This document shows, piece by piece, positions 31,024 through 40,298 of a DNA stretch of 64,000 nt. A program made the position numbers and the translations under genes. Every line of letters begins with the position of its first letter. Positions within the stretch are counted from its first letter, which is position 1. The notes below the pieces were generated by a model. That model had not been told where the DNA came from. It did not search any database and worked only from the letters and a program-made list of their open reading frames with translations. The stretch is taken from the NCBI GenBank assembly GCA_020342235.1, contig CP073215.1, positions 992,001 to 1,056,000 on the forward strand, given 5' to 3'. The DNA comes from Saccharomycopsis phalli. Taxonomy: Eukaryota; Ascomycota; Saccharomycetes; Ascoideales; Saccharomycopsidaceae.

Positions 31024-31673
31024 ACAACTACCCAATGTCACTGGAGTTCCGTCAATTGAAACCGCAAATATCTTAAATTGACCATTTCCAAGCCTTTATA
31101 CTTTTTAATCATGCACCGTGTTACGCTCCTTCAACCAAATGCTGGGATAAATGGCACAGCAGCTATACACCCACTATTCACATCAATTGGTACTCACTAC
31201 ACCCCCCACACAGTCATTAGTCAGCGTGGTAGTCCATTGATTATTAGATGGCCCATTGTTCACAATTGTTAAACAAAACTTCACTGAGATCTCACCCAGA
31301 ATGCCATTTCGTATTCATACCCATGCACTGTCTCAAACCAGTTGTACATTAATAGAAGTAGCCGCGTTTACCATGCAGCATCCTCTGTCGGGTTTTCCCC
31401 GCGAAATCTACATGGCCCAGCAATAATCCCAATAATTAACAAAACTTAAATGACCCCCGGATCGTGGCCGGAGTTCTCATCTGTCACAATCTTGTCTTGG
31501 CAAATCTCCGGCGGAATTCCGCCTATTGTCTCTTGTCTAGATGGCCGGAAGGAAGTCGCCTTTGTTAGCGCAGGGTGATCACCCAGCGCGGTTCAGGCCC
31601 ATTTTGAAAAATAGCGACATGCACAGGATTCTTCAACTATAAAACGGGCCGCCCGCCCTGTTTTGACCACACA

Positions 31674-32816
31674 ATGGTTAAACAAGATCCTTTCTACCTT
31701 GAGCAATTCGTCGACAAATACGATGTTGGCATTAAATACAACATGGGCGAGACCTGTGTCGACCCATTGACCTTGAGCCAGATCATCGCGTCCTTACCAG
31801 CTGACAAGCAACAGGAGGTGGCGCAAAAGTTCTTGGACACCAAGCAGACCTACGGCTTCATCAAGGGGTCTCCATCGTTGCGCAGTGCCGTCGCGTCGTT
31901 GTTCAATGACCCGGAAATCTCAGCCGATAACGTGGTGATCACAAACGGTGCCATTGGTGGTAACTTCTTGGCGTTCTACACCGTGGTCAACCCAGGTGAC
32001 CATGTCCTTGCTGTCGAGCCAAGCTACCAGCAGCTTTCGTCGGTCCCAGCATTGTTTGGCGCTCGTGTTGACCCATTCCACATCAAGATGGAGGACAACT
32101 ACCAGCCAGACTTGAAGTTGCTCCGCGAGTTGATTACCAAGAACAAGACCAGAATGTTGGTCATCAACAGTCCAAACAACCCATGTGGCTATGTCTGGGA
32201 GGACGATGTCTTGGCAGAAATCGTCAGCATCTGCCGTGAAAACAACGTCATCCTCATGTCCGACGAGGTATACCGCCCTCTCTTCCACACCGCCAAGCCA
32301 GTGAAATCCGCAGCCTCGTTTGGGTACAATGACGTCATCGTGTCGGGCTCGATGTCCAAGGCTTTTTCGCTCGCCGGTTTGCGGCTCGGCTGGATCGTCA
32401 CCAAGAACAAGGAGTTCTTGCAGGGGTTCCACGAGAAGAGAGACTACAACACCATCTCGGTGTCAGTGTTGGATGATGCCATGGCCACCATTGGATTGCA
32501 GAACGTCGACTTCATCCTCCAGCGGAGTCACCAGTTGTGCGCCACCAACTTGGAGCATTTTGACAAGTTCATCAAGGAGTCCAACGGCGCAGCTCTGTGG
32601 GTGCGTCCTCGTGGGGGATCTACATGCTTTGTGAAGATCAACAAGCCGGTAAGTACCATGGACATGGCCATTGACTTGGCACAAAACTACGGTGTCTTGG
32701 TGGTTCCAGGTGAGACTTTCCAAATGCCAGGGTACCTCAGATTAGGATTTGGTAACTCCGAGGCTTTTGTGACTGGCGGACTCGATGTTATGCAAAAATG
32801 GTTGAAGGAGCATTAG
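31674..32816 (+). CDS. PLP-dependent fold-type-I aminotransferase (class I/II)
   Basis: 380 residues. PLP-binding features appear in order: NSPNNPCGY (165-173), DEVY (197-200, cofactor pyridine nitrogen Asp) and SGSMSKAFSLAGLRLGW with the Schiff-base Lys229. Near the C-terminus, YLRLGFGN carries the substrate-carboxylate Arg. The N-terminal MGETC and TYGFIKGSPSLRSAVA are as in the aspartate/capreomycidine-synthase-like subgroup found in bacteria and many fungi. The specific substrate is unknown, and S. cerevisiae has no obvious orthologue. CTG codon at 32595 precedes WVRPRGG, where relatives usually have Ser, a hint for CTG-Ser decoding. TATA-like TATAAAAC about 35 bp upstream; no intron. Confidence 0.85.
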   Translation: MVKQDPFYLEQFVDKYDVGIKYNMGETCVDPLTLSQIIASLPADKQQEVAQKFLDTKQTYGFIKGSPSLRSAVASLFNDPEISADNVVITNGAIGGNFLAFYTVVNPGDHVLAVEPSYQQLSSVPALFGARVDPFHIKMEDNYQPDLKLLRELITKNKTRMLVINSPNNPCGYVWEDDVLAEIVSICRENNVILMSDEVYRPLFHTAKPVKSAASFGYNDVIVSGSMSKAFSLAGLRLGWIVTKNKEFLQGFHEKRDYNTISVSVLDDAMATIGLQNVDFILQRSHQLCATNLEHFDKFIKESNGAALWVRPRGGSTCFVKINKPVSTMDMAIDLAQNYGVLVVPGETFQMPGYLRLGFGNSEAFVTGGLDVMQKWLKEH

Positions 32817-33094
32817 CATCGTATAGACCTCATAGACAATTTGTATTTGTTATAATCTGTAGTGCCGTACCTGGCAAGTTACTCATTTGCCCTTTACAGA
32901 ATTCATACGAAAATATCAGTAATAGAGTACCTGTCCTGAAAACTTTGTATTACATAAAAATCTACCTCTGCAAAATTGACTACCTCGGAAACGTCAAAAA
33001 ATCAGTTTCTTTGCTGAAAATTCACCTCCATTTCTTTGAACATTCTACTCAATCCTCTCACCATATGCTAAATCACTCACCATATGCTAAATCT

Positions 33095-34303
33095 TTATTT
33101 GAAATCTTTATACGTCCACTTCTCAGTCACCTTTGGTGCATATCTTCGCTTCTTCTTCACTGGCAAACGACTCTCCACTTTTCCCAGACTCTGGAGAGTC
33201 CGCATCTGATCATACAACAAGTTCCCTTCCGGTCTCAACTTCCGCAACGAATCAGTCAACTCGTCACTAAGTTTTACCTCAAGAGTATCGTCCATCACAT
33301 GATACTTCGTACCCAACTTCTCGCTCTTTCTCTTCTTTGGCTGCTTCACCTGGCTATCCTTTTCATCCAATGACTTTTCAATCGCTGGCAAATTTTCAAT
33401 TTCCTTCAACTTTTTCTTCAACTCCTTCAACTCTTCGTGGAGTTTTAATCTCTCCTGGTGCCGCTTCTGACTGTTCCGTTGTGCCCTGGTCTTCTTCTTA
33501 TTCGTCACAACTTTATTGACGGATAGCCTGCCATCCTTCTCTGATAACTCTTCCTCCTCCTCAACCTCTTCTCCGTCAGACTTCTCTTCCTCCTCCTCAA
33601 TTGTGCGAATCAATTCCTGGATCCGTTCCTGGAACTTCTCCAACTCAATCTTCTTCTCCTCAACTTTCTTCTCCTTGAAATACTCCTTCTTGATAAGTTC
33701 TCTCCACGAAACATCAGACGGATTGTACGACTTTCCCGCATGTGGCACCTTAGCCACCTCCTTTACCTTAACTGGAGCTTCTTTCATCGTCTTTGGTACC
33801 ACAGTAGGTTTTGTAACACTGCTGGTACTCTTTTCAGTCAACACCTTGGGTATTTCTGGTCCCTTTGGCGTCTCATCGTCCCAGATATTTCCCCCAATCT
33901 CATGTCCTGTAGCTTGTTTTACCATCGCTTCTTTGCTACTGTTCTCTCCATTTACTCGACCTGCAATTTTCATCAATCTATTCACTTCTTTTCCACTCAC
34001 TCCTTGGAACTTCTTGTGCTTCTTGACATGCTCCAACGGCTTCACTTTAGATTTGTTGGCCAAAATCTCATCCGCCTTCAATTTCTTCACCTTGTACTTG
34101 GAGCCGGAACCTTCTCCTTGCACATCAATATGAAACAATTGGTCCGATGCAAGCGAATCCACAGTCTCTCCCAACTCCCGGATCTCCTCCCGTTTCAGTT
34201 CCATCAGCTGCTGCACATCATCTATGTCAATGTTTTTTCTCCATGCCTTTTTCCCTTTTCTGGAAGACTGCTGCTTCTGTGAAGGTCTTCCTACTTCTGA
34301 CAT
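33095..34303 (-). CDS. NOP53: 60S ribosome biogenesis factor NOP53
   Basis: 402 residues, highly charged. The N-terminal SRKGKKAWRKNIDIDDVQQ is the hallmark of Nop53/GLTSCR2. AGKSYNPSDVSW in the middle, the KKKTRAQRNSQKRHQE basic block and long charged helices follow, and the family C-terminus KYHVMDDTLEVKLSDELTDSL... LLYDQMRTLQSLG is present. Nop53 recruits the exosome-Mtr4 complex to pre-60S particles for 7S pre-rRNA (ITS2) trimming through an N-terminal arch-interaction motif; LFHIDVQGEG (around residue 56) matches that motif's form. Promoter carries RRPE/PAC-type elements expected for ribosome-biogenesis genes. Convergent with the aminotransferase to its left. Confidence 0.93.
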   Translation of the reverse strand: MSEVGRPSQKQQSSRKGKKAWRKNIDIDDVQQLMELKREEIRELGETVDSLASDQLFHIDVQGEGSGSKYKVKKLKADEILANKSKVKPLEHVKKHKKFQGVSGKEVNRLMKIAGRVNGENSSKEAMVKQATGHEIGGNIWDDETPKGPEIPKVLTEKSTSSVTKPTVVPKTMKEAPVKVKEVAKVPHAGKSYNPSDVSWRELIKKEYFKEKKVEEKKIELEKFQERIQELIRTIEEEEEKSDGEEVEEEEELSEKDGRLSVNKVVTNKKKTRAQRNSQKRHQERLKLHEELKELKKKLKEIENLPAIEKSLDEKDSQVKQPKKRKSEKLGTKYHVMDDTLEVKLSDELTDSLRKLRPEGNLLYDQMRTLQSLGKVESRLPVKKKRRYAPKVTEKWTYKDFK

Positions 34304-34320
34304 GTCTATACTGTCTTTGC

Positions 34321-34368
34321 AAATTTTTTTTTCTTCATCGATGAGATCACGTGTAAGGTCCGCACGTG
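34321..34368 (-). promoter_or_regulatory. PAC/RRPE-like element with two CACGTG boxes upstream of NOP53
   Basis: GATGAGAT (34340-34347) is the core of the PAC motif, next to an AAATTTTTTTTT tract (RRPE-like, 34321-34332). CACGTG hexamers lie at 34348-34353 and 34363-34368. PAC plus RRPE is the known promoter signature of yeast rRNA-processing genes; all lie within about 65 bp of the NOP53 ATG. Confidence 0.65.
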
Positions 34369-35112
34369 GGAAACATCCTGGGTCGTCAATGGATATGGTA
34401 CTCCATTTTATTTAGCCTCATGGCATGTTTGTGCTAGTGCGATTTTAAAATATAAATCTCTTGTAGAAATTCTAGTCTAATGGATAACTGCAAATATTTT
34501 AGCTTTGATTGCTGACAAAATTGCTTGTAAAGTCGGGTTTCACAATCTTGTAACAGATGAATGTTGGAGCCATTTATGGTAATTTAATTCTGATTGCAAA
34601 TCGTTTAGGAATAAGAAAAAAAAAATATTATTCATTATAATATAAAAAATACATCATTGGATGACTGGTAATAGAGTGAATAGAAATCTCAAGTATTTAG
34701 AGAGCGTAATGGCTTCGAGGTCCTCTCTATATTTCCTGATCTGCGTGCAAAATCTTTTTCAAATATCCCTGTAGAATATATTTTAGTCTGAATTAAATTT
34801 AGGCTATTGCTTTTATGATCCGAGCTAAGCATTCGCTACAGTAGAGTGTATTTTACTGATTTGTGGGACTACCGCCAAAGGGGAGCTAATTTCCATATAG
34901 CGAAATGTCAGTTCATCTCAAAGTGCCGCGATTTCATAGCGATGCCTTTAATTGTAATTAGTGCCTTCAGCTGCTTATTGTACGCAAATTCCCCACTAAA
35001 TAGAACCCAAGGCACTTCCAAGGATCTCGCAAGAATGTAAGAATGGTGAGCTAACAAGGAACGATATATAAATTTATCGTATTTAGCCTCCAATTATCAA
35101 AAATAACTAAAA
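34369..35112. other. intergenic region upstream of chitinase
   Basis: AT-rich; a TATATAAA box at 35065-35072 lies about 41 bp before the chitinase ATG. No gene or repeat seen. Confidence 0.45.
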
Positions 35113-36108
35113 ATGAAGCTTTTAAATCTCGCAACTGCCTTCTATGCAAGTTTTGTTATCAGTGTTACTCAAGCTGCATACAGCCCAGACGGTAAAAACA
35201 ACGCTGTTTACTGGGGTCAAGGAGCAAACCAGGCATCACTTGGCACTTATTGTGAAAAGGGTAATATTGATATAGTTATTCTTGCCTTTTTGAGAAACTG
35301 GAACTCAAAGTCGGCTGGTTTTAACTTTGGTAATGCGTGTGGTGGAGCAACTTGTCCAATGATCGAAGCCGACATCAAGACGTGTCAGAATGCCGGAGTC
35401 AAGGTCTTGCTCTCTTTGGGAGGTGACGTCAGATATGGGACTTATGGTGTGAAAAACGACGAAGAAGGCGTCAGTGCAGCCGATGTAATATACAACATGT
35501 TTCATCCACAAGGCTCGGATAGCGTGAAACCGTTTGGCACAGCCGAAATTGACGGATTTGACTTTGATTTAGAAAACCATGCACAGAGTGGCTTAGGAGC
35601 ACTTGTTGTTGAGTTAAGAAAAAGATGGACGACCAAGACTCTTCTCATTAGTGCCGCTCCACAATGTCCATTCCCTGACCAGAATGTGTTTGAGCTTATC
35701 AAAAGTACAGAGGCAAAGGTCGACATGGCCGTGGTCCAATTCTACAACAATCCATCCTGTTCCTTCAACAATGTCGATGGGTTTACCAAGTCATGGCAAA
35801 CATGGTATAATTTCATTACCCAGCAGTCTGGTAATCACAACATGAAAATCTACATGGGGATTTCCACCTCTACTCAAGATTCTTCTTACTTTGTTGACGC
35901 AGACACTACCAAACAAAGAACTACATCTATCGTAACCCAATCTTCATTTGGCGGTTTCTGCCTCTGGGATGTTGCTACAGGTACTGATAATGTTTCTGGC
36001 GGTCAGTCTTATGTCCAAAGTTTAAAGAACATTTTGAACAGCGCGCCGGTCACTAAAAGATCTACTGATGGCTCTTCAAAGAGTTTCCAAGTGCTTGCAC
36101 CTAACTAA
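35113..36108 (+). CDS. GH18 class III-type secreted chitinase
   Basis: 331 residues. Signal peptide of about 21 residues (hydrophobic, ending TQAA). The single GH18 barrel starts AVYWGQGANQASLGTYC, shows the substrate-site strand VKVLLSLGGD (97-105), and the catalytic DGFDFDLEN with acid Glu154; SAAPQCPFPD and VQFYNNPSC follow as in Cts1/hevamine-type chitinases. The usual Ile before Glu is Leu here, which should be tolerated. Unlike yeast Cts1 there is no Ser/Thr-rich linker or chitin-binding domain: the protein stops soon after the barrel at a KR dibasic and short Ser-rich tail. It is therefore probably a freely secreted enzyme, for cell separation or for attack on external chitin. Confidence 0.9.
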   Translation: MKLLNLATAFYASFVISVTQAAYSPDGKNNAVYWGQGANQASLGTYCEKGNIDIVILAFLRNWNSKSAGFNFGNACGGATCPMIEADIKTCQNAGVKVLLSLGGDVRYGTYGVKNDEEGVSAADVIYNMFHPQGSDSVKPFGTAEIDGFDFDLENHAQSGLGALVVELRKRWTTKTLLISAAPQCPFPDQNVFELIKSTEAKVDMAVVQFYNNPSCSFNNVDGFTKSWQTWYNFITQQSGNHNMKIYMGISTSTQDSSYFVDADTTKQRTTSIVTQSSFGGFCLWDVATGTDNVSGGQSYVQSLKNILNSAPVTKRSTDGSSKSFQVLAPN

Positions 36109-36440
36109 TATTCCACAAATTATCAACCTTCTTCGTTTGATCTTCTAGCTGGTCTAGATGGTCTCTTTTCTTTCTGTACAGGATATTGTTTCAATACAAG
36201 TTCATTAAATCTGTAATATTAGCTTTGATAGTAGGAATACTGGTTATACTAATTACATCCAGCAGTGATTTGGAAATGACCACAGAGAGCATATTATCCC
36301 ATTTTCCAAGCTATTTCCTAATATTCTCTTTGATTTGCATAAAACGTAAATTGGACATGTGCGTCACATATTTTTTAAAACGTGAGTAATTTAAAATAGT
36401 CGGGTGAAGAACTCAATTTTCACAACACAAAAACGTGATA
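36109..36440. other. intergenic region between chitinase and tRNA-Pro
   Basis: AT-rich 3' flank. A 67-codon hydrophobic frame (36186-36389) starts MFQYKFIKSVILALIVG but lacks other coding support; I leave it uncalled. Confidence 0.35.
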
Positions 36441-36548
36441 GGCGGCGTGGTCTAGTGGTATGATTCTCGCTTTGGGTAGCGAACCTGATGAACTCAGGTA
36501 CAAACACAAACATGTGAGAGGCCCAGGGTTCAATTCCCTGCTCCGCCC
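36441..36548 (+). tRNA. tRNA-Pro(TGG) with 36-nt intron
   Basis: GGCGGCG acceptor, D arm TGGTCTAGTGGTATG, anticodon stem CTCGC/GTGAG, anticodon TGG at 36473-36475. Intron 36477-36512, T arm CAGGG-TTCAATT-CCCTG, acceptor end CTCCGCC plus C. The C-T mismatch at the sixth acceptor pair is at the same place as the T-T mismatch in yeast tRNA-Pro. Confidence 0.93.
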
Positions 36549-36697
36549 TTCTTTTTGCTGATTGCAGCCTTGGTAAAAATGTTACATTTTGGTGATGATT
36601 TTTCACTTTACACAAGTCACAGAGTATTGAGACATGAAAATGCAGCAAATTTCAAATAATGGGTTATAATACGATAATATATTTTTCAAAATCGTAA

Positions 36698-36781
36698 GGT
36701 CCCTTGGCCCAGTTGGTTAAGGCGTGGTGCTAATATTACATTGTTACGCCAAGATCACCAGTTCGATCCTGGTAGGGACCA
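36698..36781 (+). tRNA. tRNA-Ile(AAT) with 10-nt intron
   Basis: GGTCCCTTGGCCCAGTTGG start as in yeast tRNA-Ile. Anticodon stem TGGTG/CGCCA, anticodon AAT at 36732-36734, and 10 extra bases (36736-36745) one position after the anticodon base 37 boundary. T arm CACCAG-TTCGATC-CTGGT, acceptor end AGGGACC plus A. Without the 10 bases the loop is a normal 7 nt. Confidence 0.92.
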
Positions 36782-37011
36782 TTCTTTTTATACTTTATTT
36801 TTGTTATAATTGTCTGGACAAGTTTTAAGAAGAAGCTCCCTATAACTTTCATTGTAGCATAATCAAATTGGCTATAGGACTGATATAGCAATCTCCATAG
36901 AGCCAGAATATATTTGGTCAAATCAAATATACCCACCACTATTACCTGTGTGCTTTTACCCGGGTAATTGCGTGTGATTATTGAGACAAATTCGTCTGAA
37001 TATTGTGCACC

Positions 37012-38271
37012 ATGACAGCTATACAAGGAGCACCGCCACATAGGAATCAGAAATTCACAAAGAATCCCATTGAAGATTACAAGATTTGTGAGAAGGTAAC
37101 GAACGAGGAGTACAAGATTTGGAAGCGGACGGTACCTTTTTTGTATGAAACGATTCAGGTGCATGTACTACAAGAGCCGTCGAGTATTTTCCAGTGGGTG
37201 AACCCTGGGATAGAATTATCGGAGAATGGGAATAGTGTGGCTGCCAATTTTTTGTTGGGCCGAAATTCAGAATCTGGAAGCACTATTAGTCTTCACTCGG
37301 TCGAGCTCCCATCCACGTTATTGGCAAACACCAAGCAGAGTATTCCGATTCCCTCAGGACCAAGCAATAGTTCAAAGTTGACGCGTATCAAGGATGTGAG
37401 TCTTTCTGGTACGTTCTGTAAAGTTCTGGTGAGCGATTCCGGGAAAATCGCGGTATACCAGGACGACGGCCGTATTGCATTGTACAATGAGCATCTCGAG
37501 GCTACTGGAGAGTATAATTCCCAGCCAGGACGGGCCATGACCTGGGGAAGGGATGGTTTAATATCGGCTACGTTGGAAGGGACTTTGAACTTCTGGGACA
37601 AATCTGCCACTATTACCACCGAGAAGGATATCAATGATGTATCATGGAATGCTGTCCACCCGCACTTGGTAGCGACTAGTGCATCTCAGTTACTGGTGTA
37701 TGACACACGAAGCAACCAGGGGCCTGTATTTGGAGCTTCTGGGATCCATGGAGGAATTGTCACCAGTGGAGTGTTCCACCCTACTGTTGGATCAATGATT
37801 GCCTCAGGAGGCGATGATGATGTGTTGTCGTTGTGGGACATGCGATATTTCAACCGGCCGTTTCGCAACTTGTTTGGCATGACGGGAAAAGTTAGTCAGT
37901 TGCAGTATGATGCGAGCCAAACCAACTTACTCACGTCGACAGGGACCGACAAGCGGGTATATATATGGGACTTGAATGCGATTAGTGCTGGTGATTTTGA
38001 CGAGGAGATATTTCTGAAGGATCCTGAGAACGAGGACCCGTGCTTGGCGTATATCCATGGAGGGCACATTGACGGGGTGAATCAGGTGGATATCAGTGGG
38101 AAGTTGGTGAGTGTATACGGCAGTGTAGGAAGCGATGGGTTGCTTGAGATATGGAAGCCAAAACTAGAAGATGAGGAAGATGAGGAAGAGAAGGGGGACA
38201 GTGAAGAGAAGGAGGACGAGGAGGAAAATGACGCGGAGTCGCAGGAGCATGACGAGGATAAAGAGGAGTGA
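37012..38271 (+). CDS. WD40 histone chaperone, MSI1/HAT2 (RbAp46/48) family
   Basis: 419 residues from ATG 37012. The N-terminal helix region NEEYKIWKRTVPFLYETIQVHVLQ is the family signature (histone H4 helix binding with the later PP loop). WD repeats follow with recognisable ends VYDTRSN, LSLWDMRYFN, VYIWDLNAI and LLEIWKPKL. A GGHIDGVNQVD block precedes the last repeat, as in MSI1/HAT2. Proteins of this family sit in CAF-1 (Msi1) or the Hat1 acetyltransferase complex (Hat2). The blade sequences are more divergent than usual and I cannot choose between the two. A long acidic Glu/Asp tail (about 380-419) favours a histone-handling role. The open frame starts earlier at a TTG (37003) with no ATG. 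Confidence 0.8.
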   Translation: MTAIQGAPPHRNQKFTKNPIEDYKICEKVTNEEYKIWKRTVPFLYETIQVHVLQEPSSIFQWVNPGIELSENGNSVAANFLLGRNSESGSTISLHSVELPSTLLANTKQSIPIPSGPSNSSKLTRIKDVSLSGTFCKVLVSDSGKIAVYQDDGRIALYNEHLEATGEYNSQPGRAMTWGRDGLISATLEGTLNFWDKSATITTEKDINDVSWNAVHPHLVATSASQLLVYDTRSNQGPVFGASGIHGGIVTSGVFHPTVGSMIASGGDDDVLSLWDMRYFNRPFRNLFGMTGKVSQLQYDASQTNLLTSTGTDKRVYIWDLNAISAGDFDEEIFLKDPENEDPCLAYIHGGHIDGVNQVDISGKLVSVYGSVGSDGLLEIWKPKLEDEEDEEEKGDSEEKEDEEENDAESQEHDEDKEE

Positions 38272-38388
38272 AGGGAAGGATGATTATGTTAGCAAGGGAT
38301 TAAGAAATGATATGATTTAATCAAGAGTAGAATGAGTAGTGATTACGATCATGAGATGAAAAGACATACGGAAAACGCAAGTGGACAT

Positions 38389-39951
38389 TTATTTAAACCC
38401 ATTATTCTCAAACACTTCTAACAAAGACTCGTCAAAACGGTTAATGCCCTCAATTATCTCTGCGTCGTCATTGCTGACATGCACAAACGTGAGCCGGATG
38501 AGGTTGCCCTTGTTCTCCACAGTCTTTGGAGAAATAGCCAACGTACATCCTGCGGCAACGACGTTCACGCCGTTCTTATTGGTGATGTTGCCCACTTCTT
38601 CAACGAGCGTGGCTGTGGATTTTGGCGAGTCCTGGAAGTTGATAATGAGCGAGACAAACATCCCTGCACGGGTGTCAATAATCGAGAAGTAGTCTCGTTT
38701 GAAGCTCTCAGTGTGCCGCAATGTCTCATAGAACAAGTTTCGTCGGTACTCATACACTTTGCAGACCTTGATCCCCCAGGCCAAGTATCCTTGGACCCCG
38801 CCCCAATACTCTAGAATAGCATTGACCACGGTTTCAGCTACTCCGGATGGAAATTTGGTGGTCAACATGGTGTGGTGTTCGATGCGATCAATGAAAAACT
38901 GGTTTGCGATAATGAACCCGAGCCGGATCCCAGGAGCAAGAAGCTTGGAGAAGCTCTCGGACCGCAACACCCTGCCGTCGACGTCAATATGCAAGTACGA
39001 CTTGTGGATAAGCTGTACATACTGGTCCACGGTAAGGGTGTCAAAAGCCGACGACTCGCGAAAGTCCGGGTTGAACTCAGGGAACACAATGTACCCATAC
39101 GGGTCATCCTCGACGATTATCAAGTCGTGCTTTTGGGCTACGGCATATACTTTCTTGCGGGTCTCCTGCGACTGAGTAAGTCCCGTGGGGTTCTGGCCCG
39201 TGGCAATGGTGTACAACACTCTGGGCTTGTTCTTTCCGGGGAACAAGGTGGTCCAGTTGTCTAATTGGTGGGCCAACTTTGCGGTGTCGATTCCGTCACC
39301 GTGTAAGTCGAGCTCAACCAGATGAGGGACTCCGCCATAGTTTTCAATCGACCATACTGTCGGTATAAACGTGAACTCCTCGACCAACACCACATCGCCA
39401 GGGTCCACGAGCAAATTGAAGATCTTGTGCAATCCATCTCCACCTCCATTATCAAGAATCAGGCCCCAGTCGCTGCGGGCCGGTGCATGGAGCCGCAGGA
39501 CCAATTCCTTGGTGAACCTGATCAAGTTGCTGTATCCGGCGGTGCCATGGTACTGGAACGCGTCCTTGATGGAAAACACGTCTTTGGCGGTGCCTGACTC
39601 CTTGGTGACGACGGTCTGGACGTTGGTTGACGACACTGCGTGGTTGTGGTACTTGTTTGCCAGCAGCGGAGTCAAGTCGCTGGCGGACTTTTTTGGGTCG
39701 TTGCCAGGATACTGGAGAGCCAGTGTATACGCTGCAGCGGTGTGCGTGTTTTCCTGGAACGGTTCTTCAATGAGATTGACCACCAACGAGTCCACCGGGA
39801 AGATCCCGTGGTTAGGGGCCCCGCCCGACAAGATGATGGGTTCCTTGGTGGGTTTGTAGTCCTTTGCGAATTCGCGGGAGAAGTGGGTGACCTTTTTCCG
39901 CTCACTGGCGCGGGCAGAGAGGTGGTGTTGTAGCAGGAAAGTGTCAGTCAT
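38389..39951 (-). CDS. aromatic/2-aminoadipate aminotransferase, ARO8/ARO9 type
   Basis: 520 residues. The N-terminal LQHHLSARASERK and ILSGGAPNHGIFPVDS are typical of Aro8/Aro9. The PLP core shows ATGQNPTGLTQS, VEDDPYGYI, and SESFSKLLAPGIRLGF with the Schiff-base Lys in SFSK. The C-terminal part has AGMFVSLII and LIRLTFVHVSNDD. These enzymes transaminate Phe, Tyr, Trp and, for Aro8, 2-aminoadipate in lysine synthesis. Length (Aro8 500, Aro9 513) does not separate the paralogues. A CACGTG box lies at 40024-40029, 73 bp upstream of the ATG. Confidence 0.9.
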   Translation of the reverse strand: MTDTFLLQHHLSARASERKKVTHFSREFAKDYKPTKEPIILSGGAPNHGIFPVDSLVVNLIEEPFQENTHTAAAYTLALQYPGNDPKKSASDLTPLLANKYHNHAVSSTNVQTVVTKESGTAKDVFSIKDAFQYHGTAGYSNLIRFTKELVLRLHAPARSDWGLILDNGGGDGLHKIFNLLVDPGDVVLVEEFTFIPTVWSIENYGGVPHLVELDLHGDGIDTAKLAHQLDNWTTLFPGKNKPRVLYTIATGQNPTGLTQSQETRKKVYAVAQKHDLIIVEDDPYGYIVFPEFNPDFRESSAFDTLTVDQYVQLIHKSYLHIDVDGRVLRSESFSKLLAPGIRLGFIIANQFFIDRIEHHTMLTTKFPSGVAETVVNAILEYWGGVQGYLAWGIKVCKVYEYRRNLFYETLRHTESFKRDYFSIIDTRAGMFVSLIINFQDSPKSTATLVEEVGNITNKNGVNVVAAGCTLAISPKTVENKGNLIRLTFVHVSNDDAEIIEGINRFDESLLEVFENNGFK

Positions 39952-40298
39952 GACGGTGTGGATGAAAATACGCTGTTTATATATTGAGAAGTGTGTATGT
40001 ATTTGTAAGCATGAGGATCAGTTCACGTGAGATAACACATCTGGAATGACATATTCATCATAGCGATTGACGTGAGCGGGTTAATTGCGAGAGGAAGGAG
40101 GTGTCAACCAAGAGTACTCTTTAAGTTGCGATAACATCACATGGACAATCAGCAATGTGGACACTAGCTAATCCATAAAAAGCATTTGTATTACCCAGAT
40201 TCGCATAAACACCGCCAGGTGGATCAAATACAACAACTGCCATTGTAGATAATATCTATTCTAGTCGCTAAACACGCAATTCTATAACCAAGTGCCGG
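39952..40298. other. intergenic region upstream of ARO8/ARO9-type gene
   Basis: Promoter of the minus-strand aminotransferase (TATATA near 39978, CACGTG at 40024-40029) and 3' flank of the HAD gene. No gene. Confidence 0.45.

Larger units (their letters stand above)
30232..31673. other. divergent intergenic region with two arrays
   Basis: Upstream DNA for PIN4 (left) and the aminotransferase (right). Contains an 83-codon overlapping upstream ORF for PIN4 (30388 to 30137), minisatellites at 30505-30573 and 30914-31023, and a TATA-like ACTATAAAAC about 35 bp before the aminotransferase ATG. Confidence 0.5.
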
